A stretch of 64,000 nucleotides of DNA from Chryseobacterium paludis (GTDB lineage Bacteria > Bacteroidota > Bacteroidia > Flavobacteriales > Weeksellaceae): positions 3,633,001-3,697,000 of the forward strand of contig NZ_CP099966.1 of the NCBI RefSeq assembly GCF_025403485.1, written 5' to 3'. Shown in pieces: positions 43,932-54,204 of the stretch. A model generated the notes under the pieces. The model saw nothing but the letters and a program-made list of their open reading frames with translations. It had not been told where the DNA came from and made no database searches. Made by a program: the position numbers and the translations under genes. The first letter of the stretch is position 1. Each line of letters starts with the position of its first letter.

Positions 43932-45473
43932 CTATATTTTTGAAAGTAAATTTCTGAAATTCGTTTTCTCATCAATGATCCTTCTTAATTCCGATACCGG
44001 AACTCTTTCCTGTTTCATGGTGTCCCTGTCTCTTATCGTCACGGTGTGGTCAATAAGGGAATCATGATCTATTGTGATACAATAAGGAGTACCAATAGCA
44101 TCTTGTCTTCTGTATCGTTTTCCGATGGCATCTTTTTCCTCATAGAATAAGTTGAAATCGTATTTTAGGTCATTAAAGATCTTCTCAGCATATTCTGCCA
44201 TACCATCTTTCTTCATTAAAGGAAGAATTGCCGCTTTTACCGGAGCTAAAGCAGGGGGTAGAGATAGAACTGTTCTTTCTGAACCATCTTCCAGGATTTC
44301 ATCTTTTAAACAATGAGAGAATACAGAAAGGAATAATCTATCCAAACCTACAGAAGTTTCGACAACATAAGGAACATAGTTTTCATTTCTTTCAGGATCA
44401 AAAAACTGAAGTTTTCTTCCTGAGTGTTTCTCATGAGCTTTTAAGTCGAAATCTGTTCTTGAATGAATTCCTTCAAGTTCTTTAAAACCAAATGGGAAAT
44501 TAAATTCGATATCTGCAGCAGCATTAGCATAATGAGCCAATTTCTCATGATCATGGAATCTGTAATTTTCATTACCTAGACCTAAAGCAAGATGCCAGTT
44601 CAGACGTTTTGTTTTCCACTGTTCATAGAATTCAAGTTCTGTTCCCGGAGCTACAAAGAACTGCATTTCCATTTGTTCAAATTCACGCATTCTGAAAATA
44701 AACTGTCTTGCAACAATCTCATTTCTGAATGCTTTTCCGATCTGAGCGATACCGAAAGGAAGTTTATGACGGGATGTTTTTTGTACATTTAAGAAATTAA
44801 CAAAAATACCCTGAGCCGTTTCAGGTCTCAAATAAAGATCCATTGCCGAATCAGCAGAAGCTCCCAATTTCGTTCCGAACATCAGGTTAAACTGTCTTAC
44901 TTCCGTCCAGTTTTTTGAACCGGTATCAGGATCAGCAATTTCCAATTCCTCAATTAATGATTTTACATCAGCAAGGTCTTCATTTTCCAGAGACTTCGCT
45001 AATCTTGAAAGAATAGCCTCTCTTTTTGCTCGGTATTCCAGGATTTTAGGATTGGTAGCTTCAAACTGAGCCTTATCAAAAGAATCTCCGAATCTTTTTG
45101 CCGCCTTTTCAATTTCCTTATTTTCTTTATCTTCAATTTTAGCACAATAGTCTTCTACCAAAACATCTGCTCTGAAACGCTTTTTAGAATCTTTATTGTC
45201 AATTAATGGATCGTTAAAAGCGTCCACGTGGCCTGATGCTTTCCAAGTAGTTGGGTGCATAAGGATCGCTGAATCGATACCCACAATATTTTCGTTAAGC
45301 TGTACCATTGCTTTCCACCAATATTGTTTGATATTATTTTTTAGTTCAGCACCATTCTGCCCATAGTCATAAACAGCGGATAAACCGTCATAGATCTCAC
45401 TGGAAGGGAAAATAAAACCATATTCTTTAGCGTGAGAAATCACTTTCTTGAAAACATCTTCTTGCTTTGCCAT
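43932..45473 (-). CDS. glyS: Glycyl-tRNA synthetase (single-chain alpha2 type)
   Basis: A 513-aa class II synthetase charging tRNA-Gly. Class II motifs are seen in RPETAQGIFVNF (motif region 1/2), AFRNEIVARQFIFRMREFEQMEMQF-type motif 2 and the late VGLDRLFLSVF motif 3. The C-terminal anticodon-binding domain begins near LPPALAPVKAAILPL. It is the eukaryote-like form common in Bacteroidota. Confidence 0.95.
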   Translation of the reverse strand: MAKQEDVFKKVISHAKEYGFIFPSSEIYDGLSAVYDYGQNGAELKNNIKQYWWKAMVQLNENIVGIDSAILMHPTTWKASGHVDAFNDPLIDNKDSKKRFRADVLVEDYCAKIEDKENKEIEKAAKRFGDSFDKAQFEATNPKILEYRAKREAILSRLAKSLENEDLADVKSLIEELEIADPDTGSKNWTEVRQFNLMFGTKLGASADSAMDLYLRPETAQGIFVNFLNVQKTSRHKLPFGIAQIGKAFRNEIVARQFIFRMREFEQMEMQFFVAPGTELEFYEQWKTKRLNWHLALGLGNENYRFHDHEKLAHYANAAADIEFNFPFGFKELEGIHSRTDFDLKAHEKHSGRKLQFFDPERNENYVPYVVETSVGLDRLFLSVFSHCLKDEILEDGSERTVLSLPPALAPVKAAILPLMKKDGMAEYAEKIFNDLKYDFNLFYEEKDAIGKRYRRQDAIGTPYCITIDHDSLIDHTVTIRDRDTMKQERVPVSELRRIIDEKTNFRNLLSKI

Positions 45474-45538
45474 AATTTTTTTTACGTCTGAAGTGCAAAA
45501 ATATGAATTTGGAATCCAAATTCATGAAATTCAACAAA

Positions 45539-45562
45539 AAAAGCAGTTAAAAAACTGCTTTT
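45539..45562. terminator. Hairpin upstream of glyS / downstream of the small membrane ORF
   Basis: AAAAGCAGTT pairs with AACTGCTTTT. It lies between glyS and the 66-aa minus-strand ORF, so it could end transcription of the latter. Confidence 0.6.
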
Positions 45563-45709
45563 AAATATTTAGGATGCTAAAAATGATAGCTTAATGATAA
45601 ACCATTCTGTGAAAATAATGAGATTAACAGAAACCGAGGGCCTGAGATTTTTCAGGTTTAGAGATCGTTCGATTAGTTTTACAACTATATTTTTATGCTT
45701 GACAAAGGA

Positions 45710-45910
45710 TCAATATCGATAAGAACCAACATTAGAAATTGTCATCAACAAACAACCACCAGCTCCGATAATGAATATAATTGCAGCTACAATTAATAAT
45801 AATATTCTTGTTACTTTATTCTTTTTAGGATCTGTCGCTGCTAAAGTAATAGCGACTGCCACTATGGAAATAATAACAAGTGCTACGAAAAAATTAAAAT
45901 ATTCGTTCAT
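45710..45910 (-). CDS. Small two-helix membrane protein, unknown
   Basis: A 66-aa ORF with two clear membrane helices (residues 7-24 and 36-59) and a short basic loop (DPKKNKVTR) between them. The Gly-rich second helix and the positive loop are typical of real small inner membrane proteins. No family is recognised. Confidence 0.55.
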   Translation of the reverse strand: MNEYFNFFVALVIISIVAVAITLAATDPKKNKVTRILLLIVAAIIFIIGAGGCLLMTISNVGSYRY

Positions 45911-46062
45911 ATTCTTAAATTACATAAATATAGAGATTTTTGAAAATAGGACTGAAATTTTTATTAACAGGATGAATTGTAAATGAAATATCAAGTATTT
46001 ACTCCGCAAAATGATGCTACTATAATCGGGCTAGATCGATCGAAAATTTCTACTTTTGTCCC

Positions 46063-46758
46063 ATGTTAGAAATTCTTTATCGCGATGAATATCTTATTGC
46101 CATCAATAAACCAAGCGGATTATTGGTTCATAAATCTTTTTATTCCGGAGAAGCAGATACTTATGCTATTCAGGAATTAAGAAAGCAGATTGGGCAATAT
46201 GTTTTTCCCATACATCGCCTTGACCGAAAAACTTCGGGTGTTTTGCTGTTCACTTTAGATAAAGAAACGTTGAAAATCATGAGTGAGCAATTTGCTACAC
46301 GGCAGGTTGAAAAGAAATACATTGCAATTCTTCGTGGTTGGGCAAAAGAAGAAGAAACTATTGATTATGATTTAATTAATGAAAACGAAGTCAGGCAAAA
46401 CGCGATTACGTATTATCATCGTTTACAGATTTCAGAAATAGAATTACCTTTTTTAAAACATCAAACTTCAAGATATTGTTTAGTTGAAGCCATTCCTGAA
46501 ACGGGAAGATTTCATCAGTTGAGAAAGCATTTTAAGCATATTTTACATCCTATTTTAGGCTGTCGTAAGCACGGATGCAACAAACAAAATAAGTTGTGGC
46601 TTCAAACATTTAGCATCAACAAAATGACGCTTCACGCCCATCAATTGGTTTTTAATCATCCTATTTCTAACGAAAGAATTATGGTAAATGCAACTATCGA
46701 TGACGAATTCAAAAGAGTAGGAGATATTTTGAATTTTGATTTGACTTTGTATTCCTGA
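46063..46758 (+). CDS. truC: RluA-family pseudouridine synthase (TruC-like)
   Basis: A 231-aa enzyme isomerising uridine to pseudouridine in RNA. The catalytic aspartate is D54 in the signature H51-R-L-D54-RKTSGVLLF. There is no S4 domain, and length and N-terminus (ILYRDEYLIAINKPSGLLVHKS, partly quoted) fit TruC, which acts on U65 of tRNAs. RluA or RluD-type specificity cannot be excluded. Confidence 0.85.
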   Translation: MLEILYRDEYLIAINKPSGLLVHKSFYSGEADTYAIQELRKQIGQYVFPIHRLDRKTSGVLLFTLDKETLKIMSEQFATRQVEKKYIAILRGWAKEEETIDYDLINENEVRQNAITYYHRLQISEIELPFLKHQTSRYCLVEAIPETGRFHQLRKHFKHILHPILGCRKHGCNKQNKLWLQTFSINKMTLHAHQLVFNHPISNERIMVNATIDDEFKRVGDILNFDLTLYS

Positions 46759-46841
46759 CATGTTTGTAAGACCTATCCAATTTCAACTTTCCATTTTCAA
46801 CTCTCCACTAAAACAGCTATCTTTGTCTCCCAAAAAAGGCA

Positions 46842-47864
46842 ATGTACAAAAACCTGATCCGTCCCATTCTTTTTAAATTTGACCCTGAAGAAGTTCACTA
46901 TTTTACTTTTTCAATGCTTAAAAATTTCTCTTTCTTAACAAAACTTTTTCTTCCAAAACCTATTGAAGATAAGAGATTGGAAAGGGAAGTCTTCGGTTTG
47001 AAATTTAAGAATCCAGTTGGATTGGCTGCCGGTTTTGATAAAAATGCAGTGCTTTTTGAAGAGCTTTCAGATCTTGGTTTTGGTTTTGTTGAAATTGGAA
47101 CGCTGACTCCAAAAGGACAACTTGGTAATGATAAGAAAAGACTTTTTCGTCTGAAAGAAGATTCTGCTATCATCAACAGAATGGGGTTCAACAATGAAGG
47201 AGTAGATGCTGCTGTTGAAAGACTTAAAAAAAATAAAAATGTCCTTATCGGCGGAAACATAGGAAAAAACAAGGTGACTCCTAATGAAGAAGCTGTAAAC
47301 GATTACAAAATTTGTTTTGAGAAACTTTTCCCCTATGTAGATTATTTTGTAGTAAATGTGAGTTCTCCCAATACACCAAACCTTCGTGAGCTTCAGGATA
47401 AAGAGCCTTTAACACAGCTTTTAGGTACTTTACAGCAGATGAATACTGAGAAAGCTAATCCAAAACCTATTCTTTTAAAAATAGCTCCAGATTTATCCGA
47501 CGATCAATTATTGGACATCATTGATATTGTAAAAGATACAAAGATTGCTGGTGTTATTGCTACAAATACAACACTTTCCCGCGAAAATTTAACTTCTGAA
47601 AATAAATCTGAAACAGGTGGACTTTCCGGAAAACCTTTAACAAAAAGATCTACAGAGGTAATCCGTTTTCTTTCTGAAAAAAGTGGTAGAGCTTTCCCGA
47701 TCATTGGAGTCGGTGGGATTCATTCTGCAAAAGATGCTATTGAAAAACTGGATGCTGGAGCAAGTTTAATACAGCTTTATACAGGATTTATTTATGAAGG
47801 TCCGGAATTGATCAACGAAATCAACCAAGAGCTTTTAAAAAGAGCAAGTAGACTGCCAAGGTAG
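46842..47864 (+). CDS. pyrD: Dihydroorotate dehydrogenase (quinone), class 2
   Basis: A 340-aa FMN enzyme oxidising dihydroorotate with quinone as acceptor in pyrimidine synthesis. The N-terminal helix extension (residues 1-40) and [16 protein letters not shown] mark class 2. The catalytic Ser is in [14 protein letters not shown], and the FMN phosphate site is [19 protein letters not shown]. It is membrane-associated. Confidence 0.95.
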   Translation: MYKNLIRPILFKFDPEEVHYFTFSMLKNFSFLTKLFLPKPIEDKRLEREVFGLKFKNPVGLAAGFDKNAVLFEELSDLGFGFVEIGTLTPKGQLGNDKKRLFRLKEDSAIINRMGFNNEGVDAAVERLKKNKNVLIGGNIGKNKVTPNEEAVNDYKICFEKLFPYVDYFVVNVSSPNTPNLRELQDKEPLTQLLGTLQQMNTEKANPKPILLKIAPDLSDDQLLDIIDIVKDTKIAGVIATNTTLSRENLTSENKSETGGLSGKPLTKRSTEVIRFLSEKSGRAFPIIGVGGIHSAKDAIEKLDAGASLIQLYTGFIYEGPELINEINQELLKRASRLPR

Positions 47865-48036
47865 AATAGATTTTAAATTCAGGTGACATTTGAATTGGTA
47901 TTCTGTAAGAATGCCAAGGTTTAATCCTGTAGAAAATCCCTAACGTTTAAAAGAGCATGCTAATATTTAAAAGATTTCTCCTTTCGTCGAAATGGCAGAA
48001 CCAGGCTGTAAATAAACAACTTCCTTTGTTTTAATA

Positions 48037-48921
48037 TTATTTCGATTTTACAACTGAAGCATTTTTAATATCTACAACCAAAGTATAAGCAGGACTTGTC
48101 GTTGTTTTTTTAATACTAAATTTCAAAACTTTTGGATCCTTGGTCTTACTTTCTGTAGTATCGTAAATATTATTGATACAGCTTTCCGTAAGAAAATCCT
48201 GGTATTTTTTGTAATTCCAGTCGCTGGTAAAGTATAAAACCCGATATCCCTTTTCTCCTTCACTGGCTCCGCACATTCCACAAGCATTGAAATTGGAGGT
48301 ACGTTCAAAATACAATAAGACCCTATTTCCGGTTTTATCGGAAATATAAGAAACAAGTTCATTGCCACCGTATGGATCTATGAAATCGTAAGTATTGATC
48401 TTTTTGTTGTTAGGGAGAATCAGATAGTTGTTGAATCTGTAGATCATACTGTTTTTCGTTAATAGTTTTGCAGGGTGTGTGGTATTTCCCAGGATAAAAG
48501 TTCCGGAAATTTCATGTTCTGCATGATCACTTTGAAAGTTTAAAATTTCTTTGGGATTCAATGTTTTTGCAATACTGTCTGTTTTTTCGATCAGTCGCGG
48601 TGATGTAATCTTTTCAACAAGTATTTTTGAACTTTGTTTTTGTTTGTTTCCAAAGTTGTAGAGATATAGATTTCCATAATCATAAATACCGGTTAACGGG
48701 ATTTTTTTCTGGTACTTATCATAATAATACCATCCATCGACAAAATGTTGATATTGACTGCAATCTACAATTCCAGCATAACGTAATTGCATAGTAATTG
48801 GAACTCCTGCAATTTCTCCTTTGAAGATTTGTGATGAATCTGTAATGTCTTTCAGTTCAACTTTTTGAGCGAAGGAAAGACAGCCTATGAAGTATAGGAG
48901 TAGTAAAATGATTTTTTTCAT
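48037..48921 (-). CDS. Secreted protein of unknown function
   Basis: A 294-aa protein with a signal peptide (residues 1-18, ending SFAQ). The mature part opens with strand-rich KGEIAGVPITMQLRYAGI and carries several Tyr-rich turns. Two Cys pairs are present (NACGMCGASEG among them). I recognise no domain. It is a lone gene or possibly cotranscribed with the DUF445 gene 30 bases upstream. Confidence 0.7.
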   Translation of the reverse strand: MKKIILLLLYFIGCLSFAQKVELKDITDSSQIFKGEIAGVPITMQLRYAGIVDCSQYQHFVDGWYYYDKYQKKIPLTGIYDYGNLYLYNFGNKQKQSSKILVEKITSPRLIEKTDSIAKTLNPKEILNFQSDHAEHEISGTFILGNTTHPAKLLTKNSMIYRFNNYLILPNNKKINTYDFIDPYGGNELVSYISDKTGNRVLLYFERTSNFNACGMCGASEGEKGYRVLYFTSDWNYKKYQDFLTESCINNIYDTTESKTKDPKVLKFSIKKTTTSPAYTLVVDIKNASVVKSK

Positions 48922-48951
48922 GATTTGGTTATACTTAGTTTTAGTTTTTGA

Positions 48952-50196
48952 TCATATAAAGAAATGGGCAATAGTGTAAATAATTAAGCCAACCAATCCT
49001 CCTACCAGTGTTCCGTTTACCCGGATGAACTGAAGGTCCTTACCAACTTCAAGTTCCATTTTTTCACTTAGCTCCTTGCCTTTCCAATTTCCAACCGTTG
49101 AGCTGATGAGGTTCCCAAACTGATGGGTGTTTTTAAGAATATATTTATAAGCGGTAACACGTACCCAATGATCGATTTTGTTTTGAAGTTTTTCGTCAGT
49201 TTTTAAATTCTGAGAAAACTCATTTAAGTTTTGGGAGATGTATTTTTTAAGAGAAGATTGGTCTTCCTGAAGCTCTTTAGTCAGAGTACTTTTAATAGAA
49301 ATCCAGATATCATTAGAATATTCATTCAGCTTATCATTTTTAAGAAGCCCATCTTTGATATTTTTAAACTCACCTTCCCATTTTGGATCCTCTTTTAAGT
49401 CCTGCGAAAATTCGTAAATCTTTTTTGTAATTAATGAACGGATCTCATGTTGAGGATCTTCTTCTACTTCTTTAAAAAAATGAGAAAGCCCACTTGCTAT
49501 TTTTTCGGCAATTTTATTGTCAACGAACGAGGGGATAAAAGAATAACTGCCCTTTTTCACCCGGTCCTCGATCATTTCTTCATTTTCAATGATATAGTCT
49601 TTGATCTGTTTTGAAAGATTGGTTATAATCCTTTGATGGTCGTTTTTATCCAATAGATAATTGATCCCGTTTCCAATAATAACGTTGAATTTAATATCAT
49701 TCGTCATTTCAGAAACTTTTTTACTGATAAAACCACTCACAGCAGAATCATCCAATTTATTTAGAATGTCAAGGACAATATCAGAGAGGTTTCTAATTAA
49801 AATTTCCTGATTCTTTTCTTTAACCAGCCATTCACCGACAAAATTTGAAATTTTAAGCTTTTGAATATAGGGACGAATATTTTGAGGGGAAAGGAAATTG
49901 GTGACCACAAAGCTTCCAAGGTTGTCTCCCAATCTTTCTTTGCTGTTTTCGATAAGATTGGTATGGGGAATAGGGATCCCAAGCGGATGGCGGAATAAAG
50001 CGGTTACTGCAAACCAGTCAGCCAAGGCACCTACCATTGCAGCTTCAGAAAATGCACGGACATAACCGATCCAATGGGAAGTATTTGTTTTCTGGAGAAT
50101 AGTGGTAATCACAAAAATTATCGCCATCACAACAAATAATCCAGTAGCAAAAGCTTTATATTTTCTTAATTGTTTTCTTTTAGCTTCATCATTCAT
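48952..50196 (-). CDS. DUF445 family membrane protein
   Basis: A 414-aa protein. An N-terminal helix (residues 15-33) and the conserved AALVGALADWFAVTALFRHPLGIPIPHT-type block mark DUF445 (YjiN/YheB-like). A long helical middle follows (roughly 120-370), and a C-terminal membrane helix is preceded by the family-typical INGTLVGGLVGL-like segment (here VNGTLVGGLVGLIIYTIAHFF). Function is unknown. Confidence 0.88.
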   Translation of the reverse strand: MNDEAKRKQLRKYKAFATGLFVVMAIIFVITTILQKTNTSHWIGYVRAFSEAAMVGALADWFAVTALFRHPLGIPIPHTNLIENSKERLGDNLGSFVVTNFLSPQNIRPYIQKLKISNFVGEWLVKEKNQEILIRNLSDIVLDILNKLDDSAVSGFISKKVSEMTNDIKFNVIIGNGINYLLDKNDHQRIITNLSKQIKDYIIENEEMIEDRVKKGSYSFIPSFVDNKIAEKIASGLSHFFKEVEEDPQHEIRSLITKKIYEFSQDLKEDPKWEGEFKNIKDGLLKNDKLNEYSNDIWISIKSTLTKELQEDQSSLKKYISQNLNEFSQNLKTDEKLQNKIDHWVRVTAYKYILKNTHQFGNLISSTVGNWKGKELSEKMELEVGKDLQFIRVNGTLVGGLVGLIIYTIAHFFI

Positions 50197-50301
50197 ATGA
50201 TCAAATTTAGTAAATTTGGTTATGAAATTTTAATTTCATTTAGAGTAATCGTTTTTCTGCAACTACATTCGCAGAATCTTTAACCTGTCAAAATTACATT
50301 T

Positions 50302-50745
50302 ATGGAAAACCAAGCAAAAAACAATCCATACTATTCAAGAACAGATACCACAAAATTGAACATTTCCAATGAAGAATGGAAAAAAATCTTGGCTCCGGAT
50401 CTGTATGCTGTATCAAGAGAAGCTGCAACGGAAAGGGCTTTTACAGGAAAATATAATGAATTTGATGAAATAGGAGACTATTATTGTGCCGTCTGCGGGC
50501 ATCATTTGTTTCGTTCCACATCAAAATTCGCAAGCAGTTGCGGGTGGCCAAGTTTCTTTGAAGCCGATAAAGAAGGTGTTTATTATAAAAGAGATACTGC
50601 TTATGGGATGGAAAGAGTAGAGGTGCTTTGCAAAAGATGTGATTCTCATTTAGGGCACGTTTTTGATGATGGACCAAAACCTACCGGACTTAGATATTGT
50701 ATGAATTCCGTGAGCCTGGAATTTGTTCCGGATTCCAAAGAATAG
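50302..50745 (+). CDS. msrB: Peptide methionine-R-sulfoxide reductase
   Basis: A 147-aa enzyme reducing Met-R-sulfoxide in proteins. Catalytic Cys133 lies in RYCMNSVSLEF. Zinc-binding CxxC pairs are CAVCG and CKRCD, and the SCGWPSFFEA signature is present. There is no signal peptide, so it is cytosolic. The gene after it may start within its last codons. Confidence 0.95.
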   Translation: MENQAKNNPYYSRTDTTKLNISNEEWKKILAPDLYAVSREAATERAFTGKYNEFDEIGDYYCAVCGHHLFRSTSKFASSCGWPSFFEADKEGVYYKRDTAYGMERVEVLCKRCDSHLGHVFDDGPKPTGLRYCMNSVSLEFVPDSKE

Positions 50746-51142
50746 ATTTGTTTTGGAAGAGCTGCAACATCTGGATGAGCGAAAACTGGTATGGAATGTA
50801 TTATCCGAATTATACCTGGATACAGAACTTCAGGAATCGGATTTTCAATATGTAGCTTTAAGCCTTTATAAAAGCCCTTTTAGTTTTGATGAAATTAAAA
50901 GAATTGATCAGTACGAAGTTTTTCCAGTGCTCTTTTCTAATCTATTAAATCCGGCTGGAGAATGGGGCGGATTTGATGAAAAAAGATTAGTTAAAAATAT
51001 TATGAACTGGATGGAATCCAGAAGTACACTGGATATTTTTGCCATCAAATGTATTTATGTTCTATATGAACCTGTAAATAGGAGTTATTGGAAAAGACTG
51101 GAAGAGATTTATAATCAGATAGATGCTTTTGACGGCCGTTAA
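50723..51142 (+). CDS. DUF7079-like small protein
   Basis: Up to 139 aa. LSELYLDTELQESDFQYVA and NLLNPAGEWGGFDE match my memory of the DUF7079 family, whose function is unknown. No ATG is near: a TTG at 50723 overlaps msrB by 23 bases, and another TTG at 50753 gives MEELQHLDERKLVW, closer to the usual family N-terminus. The start is therefore uncertain. It is probably cotranscribed with msrB. Confidence 0.7.
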   Translation: MFRIPKNRFVLEELQHLDERKLVWNVLSELYLDTELQESDFQYVALSLYKSPFSFDEIKRIDQYEVFPVLFSNLLNPAGEWGGFDEKRLVKNIMNWMESRSTLDIFAIKCIYVLYEPVNRSYWKRLEEIYNQIDAFDGR

Positions 51143-51240
51143 AGTTTCTTAAATAGAGTTAAACTTTTTAGAGTTATAACTGTCTGGTAATTATGTTTTT
51201 ATAATTTTGCTCCACTAATTGATATTTTACATAGGATTGA

Positions 51241-51999
51241 ATGAAAGGATTATATAGCCTATTAGGCTTTGCGTATATGGTTACTACTTCATTTTATGTT
51301 TCCCCGGAGAAAGGAAATTTAAGGAGTGAGATCATAAGCACAGAAAAAATTGAAAGAGTAAACGATACGAAATCTGAGAAGACGATAAGTACAGTATCTT
51401 CATCAGAAGCATTATATAAATCAATTGTATTTGAACCAGGGCATGAGCTTAATGAAGAAGTGTTTTTTAAAGCATTAACAGGATTTGAAAATTTGAAAAA
51501 GGCAGGATTGCTGAACCAGGATTCGCACTTATTAACTATCTGCGATTTTTCTATGTCTTCAAATACAAACAGACTTTGGGTGATTGATACACAGGAAAAG
51601 AAAGTACTATTTAATTCATTGGTTGCTCACGGAAAAAACACCGGTGAGGAATTTGCAACAAACTTTTCAAATACTGAAAGCTCACTTCAAAGCAGCATGG
51701 GATTTTATATTACGGATGCTACCTATAATGGAGACAACGGATATTCTTTAAGATTACTGGGAATGGATAAAGGATTTAATGATGCGGCCTACAAAAGAGC
51801 AATTGTAATGCATGGAGCGAACTATGTAAGTGAAGAGTTTGCCACAATGCATAAAAGAATTGGAAGAAGCTGGGGGTGTCCCGCAATTCCAAAAGACCTT
51901 ACTGCTCCTATCATTAATACCATAAAAGGAAGAAATTGCCTCTTCATTTATTATCCTGATCAGAATTATCTTTCTTCGTCTGAATGGTTGAAGTCTTAA
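51241..51999 (+). CDS. Murein L,D-transpeptidase family protein (YkuD_2 type)
   Basis: A 252-aa protein with a short N-terminal hydrophobic signal. The catalytic region shows H191 in IVMHGANYVS and C213 in RSWGCPAIP, the HxGxx...S-x-GC-x pattern of the YkuD_2 branch. L,D-transpeptidases cross-link peptidoglycan stems or attach proteins to it. It is a lone gene. Confidence 0.88.
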   Translation: MKGLYSLLGFAYMVTTSFYVSPEKGNLRSEIISTEKIERVNDTKSEKTISTVSSSEALYKSIVFEPGHELNEEVFFKALTGFENLKKAGLLNQDSHLLTICDFSMSSNTNRLWVIDTQEKKVLFNSLVAHGKNTGEEFATNFSNTESSLQSSMGFYITDATYNGDNGYSLRLLGMDKGFNDAAYKRAIVMHGANYVSEEFATMHKRIGRSWGCPAIPKDLTAPIINTIKGRNCLFIYYPDQNYLSSSEWLKS

Positions 52000-52066
52000 T
52001 TTACAGGGAGTAATATAAATGGTGCTCACATATATAATGGTGCCGTAAGAAATAATTAAATATAAC

Positions 52067-52447
52067 ATGGAAAACAAAAGTGAGTTTGTACCTTCTTTTA
52101 GATTGCTAAGTAATCCTGATGGAACAAGCAAATTCGAGAAAGGTAAAATACCCACATTGAAATCCATGAATACCACTACTTTTTGGATAAGTACCATGAC
52201 AGAAGAATGGGAAAAGAATGTACATCCAGCTCCCAGGAGGCAGTATGTGGTCACATTAAAAGGAAAAATTTTATTTAAAGTTAGTGATGGTTCTACATTT
52301 CTAATTGAACCGGGAATAATTCTAGTTGCAGGAGATACTGATGGTGTTGGTCATAGTTGGGAAATAATGAAGGGAGATCAATGGGAGAGGCTTTATATTC
52401 CAATTGCAGAGGGTGAAGATGATTTTTTTATTCCTGATTCTGAATAA
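52067..52447 (+). CDS. Cupin-fold protein
   Basis: A 126-aa protein. The segment APRRQYVVTLKGKILFKVSD, then FLIEPGIILVAGDTDGVGHSW, gives the two cupin motifs, with R/Q/H positions for a possible metal. The substrate is unknown. It is followed by a terminator. Confidence 0.75.
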   Translation: MENKSEFVPSFRLLSNPDGTSKFEKGKIPTLKSMNTTTFWISTMTEEWEKNVHPAPRRQYVVTLKGKILFKVSDGSTFLIEPGIILVAGDTDGVGHSWEIMKGDQWERLYIPIAEGEDDFFIPDSE

Positions 52448-52453
52448 AATGAG

Positions 52454-52482
52454 AAAGCAGTCAATTTTGACTGCTTTTTTTT
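52454..52482 (+). terminator. Terminator after the cupin gene
   Basis: A 10-bp perfect stem (AAAGCAGTCA, 52454-52463 with 52468-52477) with a run of T. The following bases (52484-52521) carry the repeat-like words also seen at 26868-26905. Confidence 0.88.
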
Positions 52483-52521
52483 GTATCTAAAATCTGCTGA
52501 ATCTCTTTGATCTGCGAGATA

Positions 52522-53766
52522 TTAGTGGCTAAATTTTTTGAAAATCACTGTTGCATTATGCCCGCCAAATCCAAAAGCATTACTTAATGCATAAGTAATA
52601 TCCTTTTCTTTTGCTTCATTAAATACGATGTTAACATCTTTTGGAATATTCGGATCAATGTTATGAAGGTTAATGGTTGGTGGAATAATTCCATTTTGGA
52701 TCGCTTTTATCGAGAGTATCGCTTCTGCAGCACCTGCAGCACCTAATAAATGTCCCGTCATTGATTTCGTTCCACTGATATCCAGTTTTTTACTTCCTTT
52801 GAAAATACTGCTGATCGCTTTTAGCTCAATTAGATCGCCCAGGGGTGTTGAGGTAGCATGTGGATTGATATAGTCAATATCTTCTGCATTTACACCAGCT
52901 TCCTTAAGAGATAGCTGCATCGCTTTGATTGCCCCTGCTCCCTCAGGATGAGGTGCAGTCATATGATAGGCATCTGCAGTCATTGCTGCACCTACCAATT
53001 CAGCATATATTATTGCTCCTCTGCTTTTTGCATGCTCATATTCTTCAAGAACAAGAGAGCCAGCACCTTCTCCGATCACAAAGCCGTCTCTCTCAGCGTC
53101 GTAAGGGCGGCTTGCTGTTGCAAAATCATCATTTCTCGTAGACATGGCTTTCATAGTAGAGAATCCACCCACTGAAGCCGGGGTAATACCAGCTTCTGAA
53201 CCCCCACTGATAATTACTTTTGCTTTGCCTAAACGGATATAGTTAAAGGCATCCATTAATGCTGTATTTCCAGTTGCACAAGCAGAAACGGTGGTATAAT
53301 TAATTCCCTGAAGTCCATATTTCATGGAAATCATTCCGGAAGCCATGTTAGCAATGAATTTTGGCACAAAGAACGGATTAAAACGGGGCGTTCCATCCCC
53401 AGTATAATATTCTGCAACTTCATTTTCGAAAGTTAACATCCCTCCCTGTCCTGTTCCCCAGATCACTCCGGTGTCAAAAGGATCCATATTTTCAAAATCT
53501 AATCCTGAATCCTGAATCGCTTCTGCAGAGGCATACATTGCATACTGTGTGAAAAGATCACTTCTTTTTATTTCATTATGAGTTAAATGAACTTTAGGAT
53601 CAAAACCTTTTACTTCGCATGCAAAGTGAACTTTAAATTTTTCTGCATCGAAATGTTTGATCAAAGCAGCTCCGCTTACTCCATTAATACTGTTTTGCCA
53701 GAAATCTTCGACATTGTTTCCCAAGGGTGTAACAGCACCCATTCCTGTAATGACAACTCTTTTCAT
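52522..53766 (-). CDS. fabF: Beta-ketoacyl-ACP synthase II
   Basis: A 414-aa condensing enzyme. The catalytic triad is Cys163 in TVSACATGNTA, plus His in NPHATSTPLGD and His in KSMTGHLLGAAG. Length is normal. It closes a minus-strand unit behind a TetR regulator, a thiolase and a thioesterase rather than sitting with acpP or fabH. It may be a second, specialised copy, so the gene name is provisional. Confidence 0.92.
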   Translation of the reverse strand: MKRVVITGMGAVTPLGNNVEDFWQNSINGVSGAALIKHFDAEKFKVHFACEVKGFDPKVHLTHNEIKRSDLFTQYAMYASAEAIQDSGLDFENMDPFDTGVIWGTGQGGMLTFENEVAEYYTGDGTPRFNPFFVPKFIANMASGMISMKYGLQGINYTTVSACATGNTALMDAFNYIRLGKAKVIISGGSEAGITPASVGGFSTMKAMSTRNDDFATASRPYDAERDGFVIGEGAGSLVLEEYEHAKSRGAIIYAELVGAAMTADAYHMTAPHPEGAGAIKAMQLSLKEAGVNAEDIDYINPHATSTPLGDLIELKAISSIFKGSKKLDISGTKSMTGHLLGAAGAAEAILSIKAIQNGIIPPTINLHNIDPNIPKDVNIVFNEAKEKDITYALSNAFGFGGHNATVIFKKFSH

Positions 53767-53768
53767 AC

Positions 53769-54194
53769 CTAGTTATTGATTTTAAATAAATTAGAGGTTC
53801 CCCTTGCAATTAATCTTGTTTTATCTGCGTTCCATATTTCGCATTGGGCATTCACAAATTGCTTCCCTCTTTTAATGATTTTAGTTTCCGCTACAATATT
53901 ATCATTTTCTTTCGCAGTTGAAAAATAATCGATGACATTATTTATGGTTGTTATGAAAGAATTTTCATTTAGTGAAAACATAGTGGCACCTATCATGTCA
54001 TCAACAATAGCCGCGGTTACTCCACCATGAAGTTTGCCAATAGGATTCAGCCACTCCGGACGTACGGTATACTGAAATTCCAGATTTCCTTCTTCTACGG
54101 AAATAATAATGGGATTCAGCCATTTCATAAAAGGTGAAGGAGACTGATCAAATTCCCTTCCAATGAATTGTCTTAACTGTTCTAATCGATCCAT
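53769..54194 (-). CDS. PaaI-type hotdog-fold thioesterase
   Basis: A 141-aa hotdog-fold acyl-CoA thioesterase. The motif NPIGKLHGGVTAAIVDDMIG is the family signature, containing the HGG loop and the catalytic Asp region. It lies between the thiolase and ketosynthase genes, with two bases to the latter. It likely hydrolyses an acyl-CoA intermediate of the same pathway. Confidence 0.88.
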   Translation of the reverse strand: MDRLEQLRQFIGREFDQSPSPFMKWLNPIIISVEEGNLEFQYTVRPEWLNPIGKLHGGVTAAIVDDMIGATMFSLNENSFITTINNVIDYFSTAKENDNIVAETKIIKRGKQFVNAQCEIWNADKTRLIARGTSNLFKINN

Positions 54195-54204
54195 ATTGTA
54201 ATTC

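Noticed and set aside
46898..47272. A 124-codon minus-strand frame inside pyrD
   Set aside because: Shadow of conserved pyrD coding sequence with a Ser/Phe/Pro-rich, non-protein-like translation.
51754..52254. A 166-codon minus-strand frame across the L,D-transpeptidase and cupin genes
   Set aside because: It overlaps two clear plus-strand genes and its translation has no family features.
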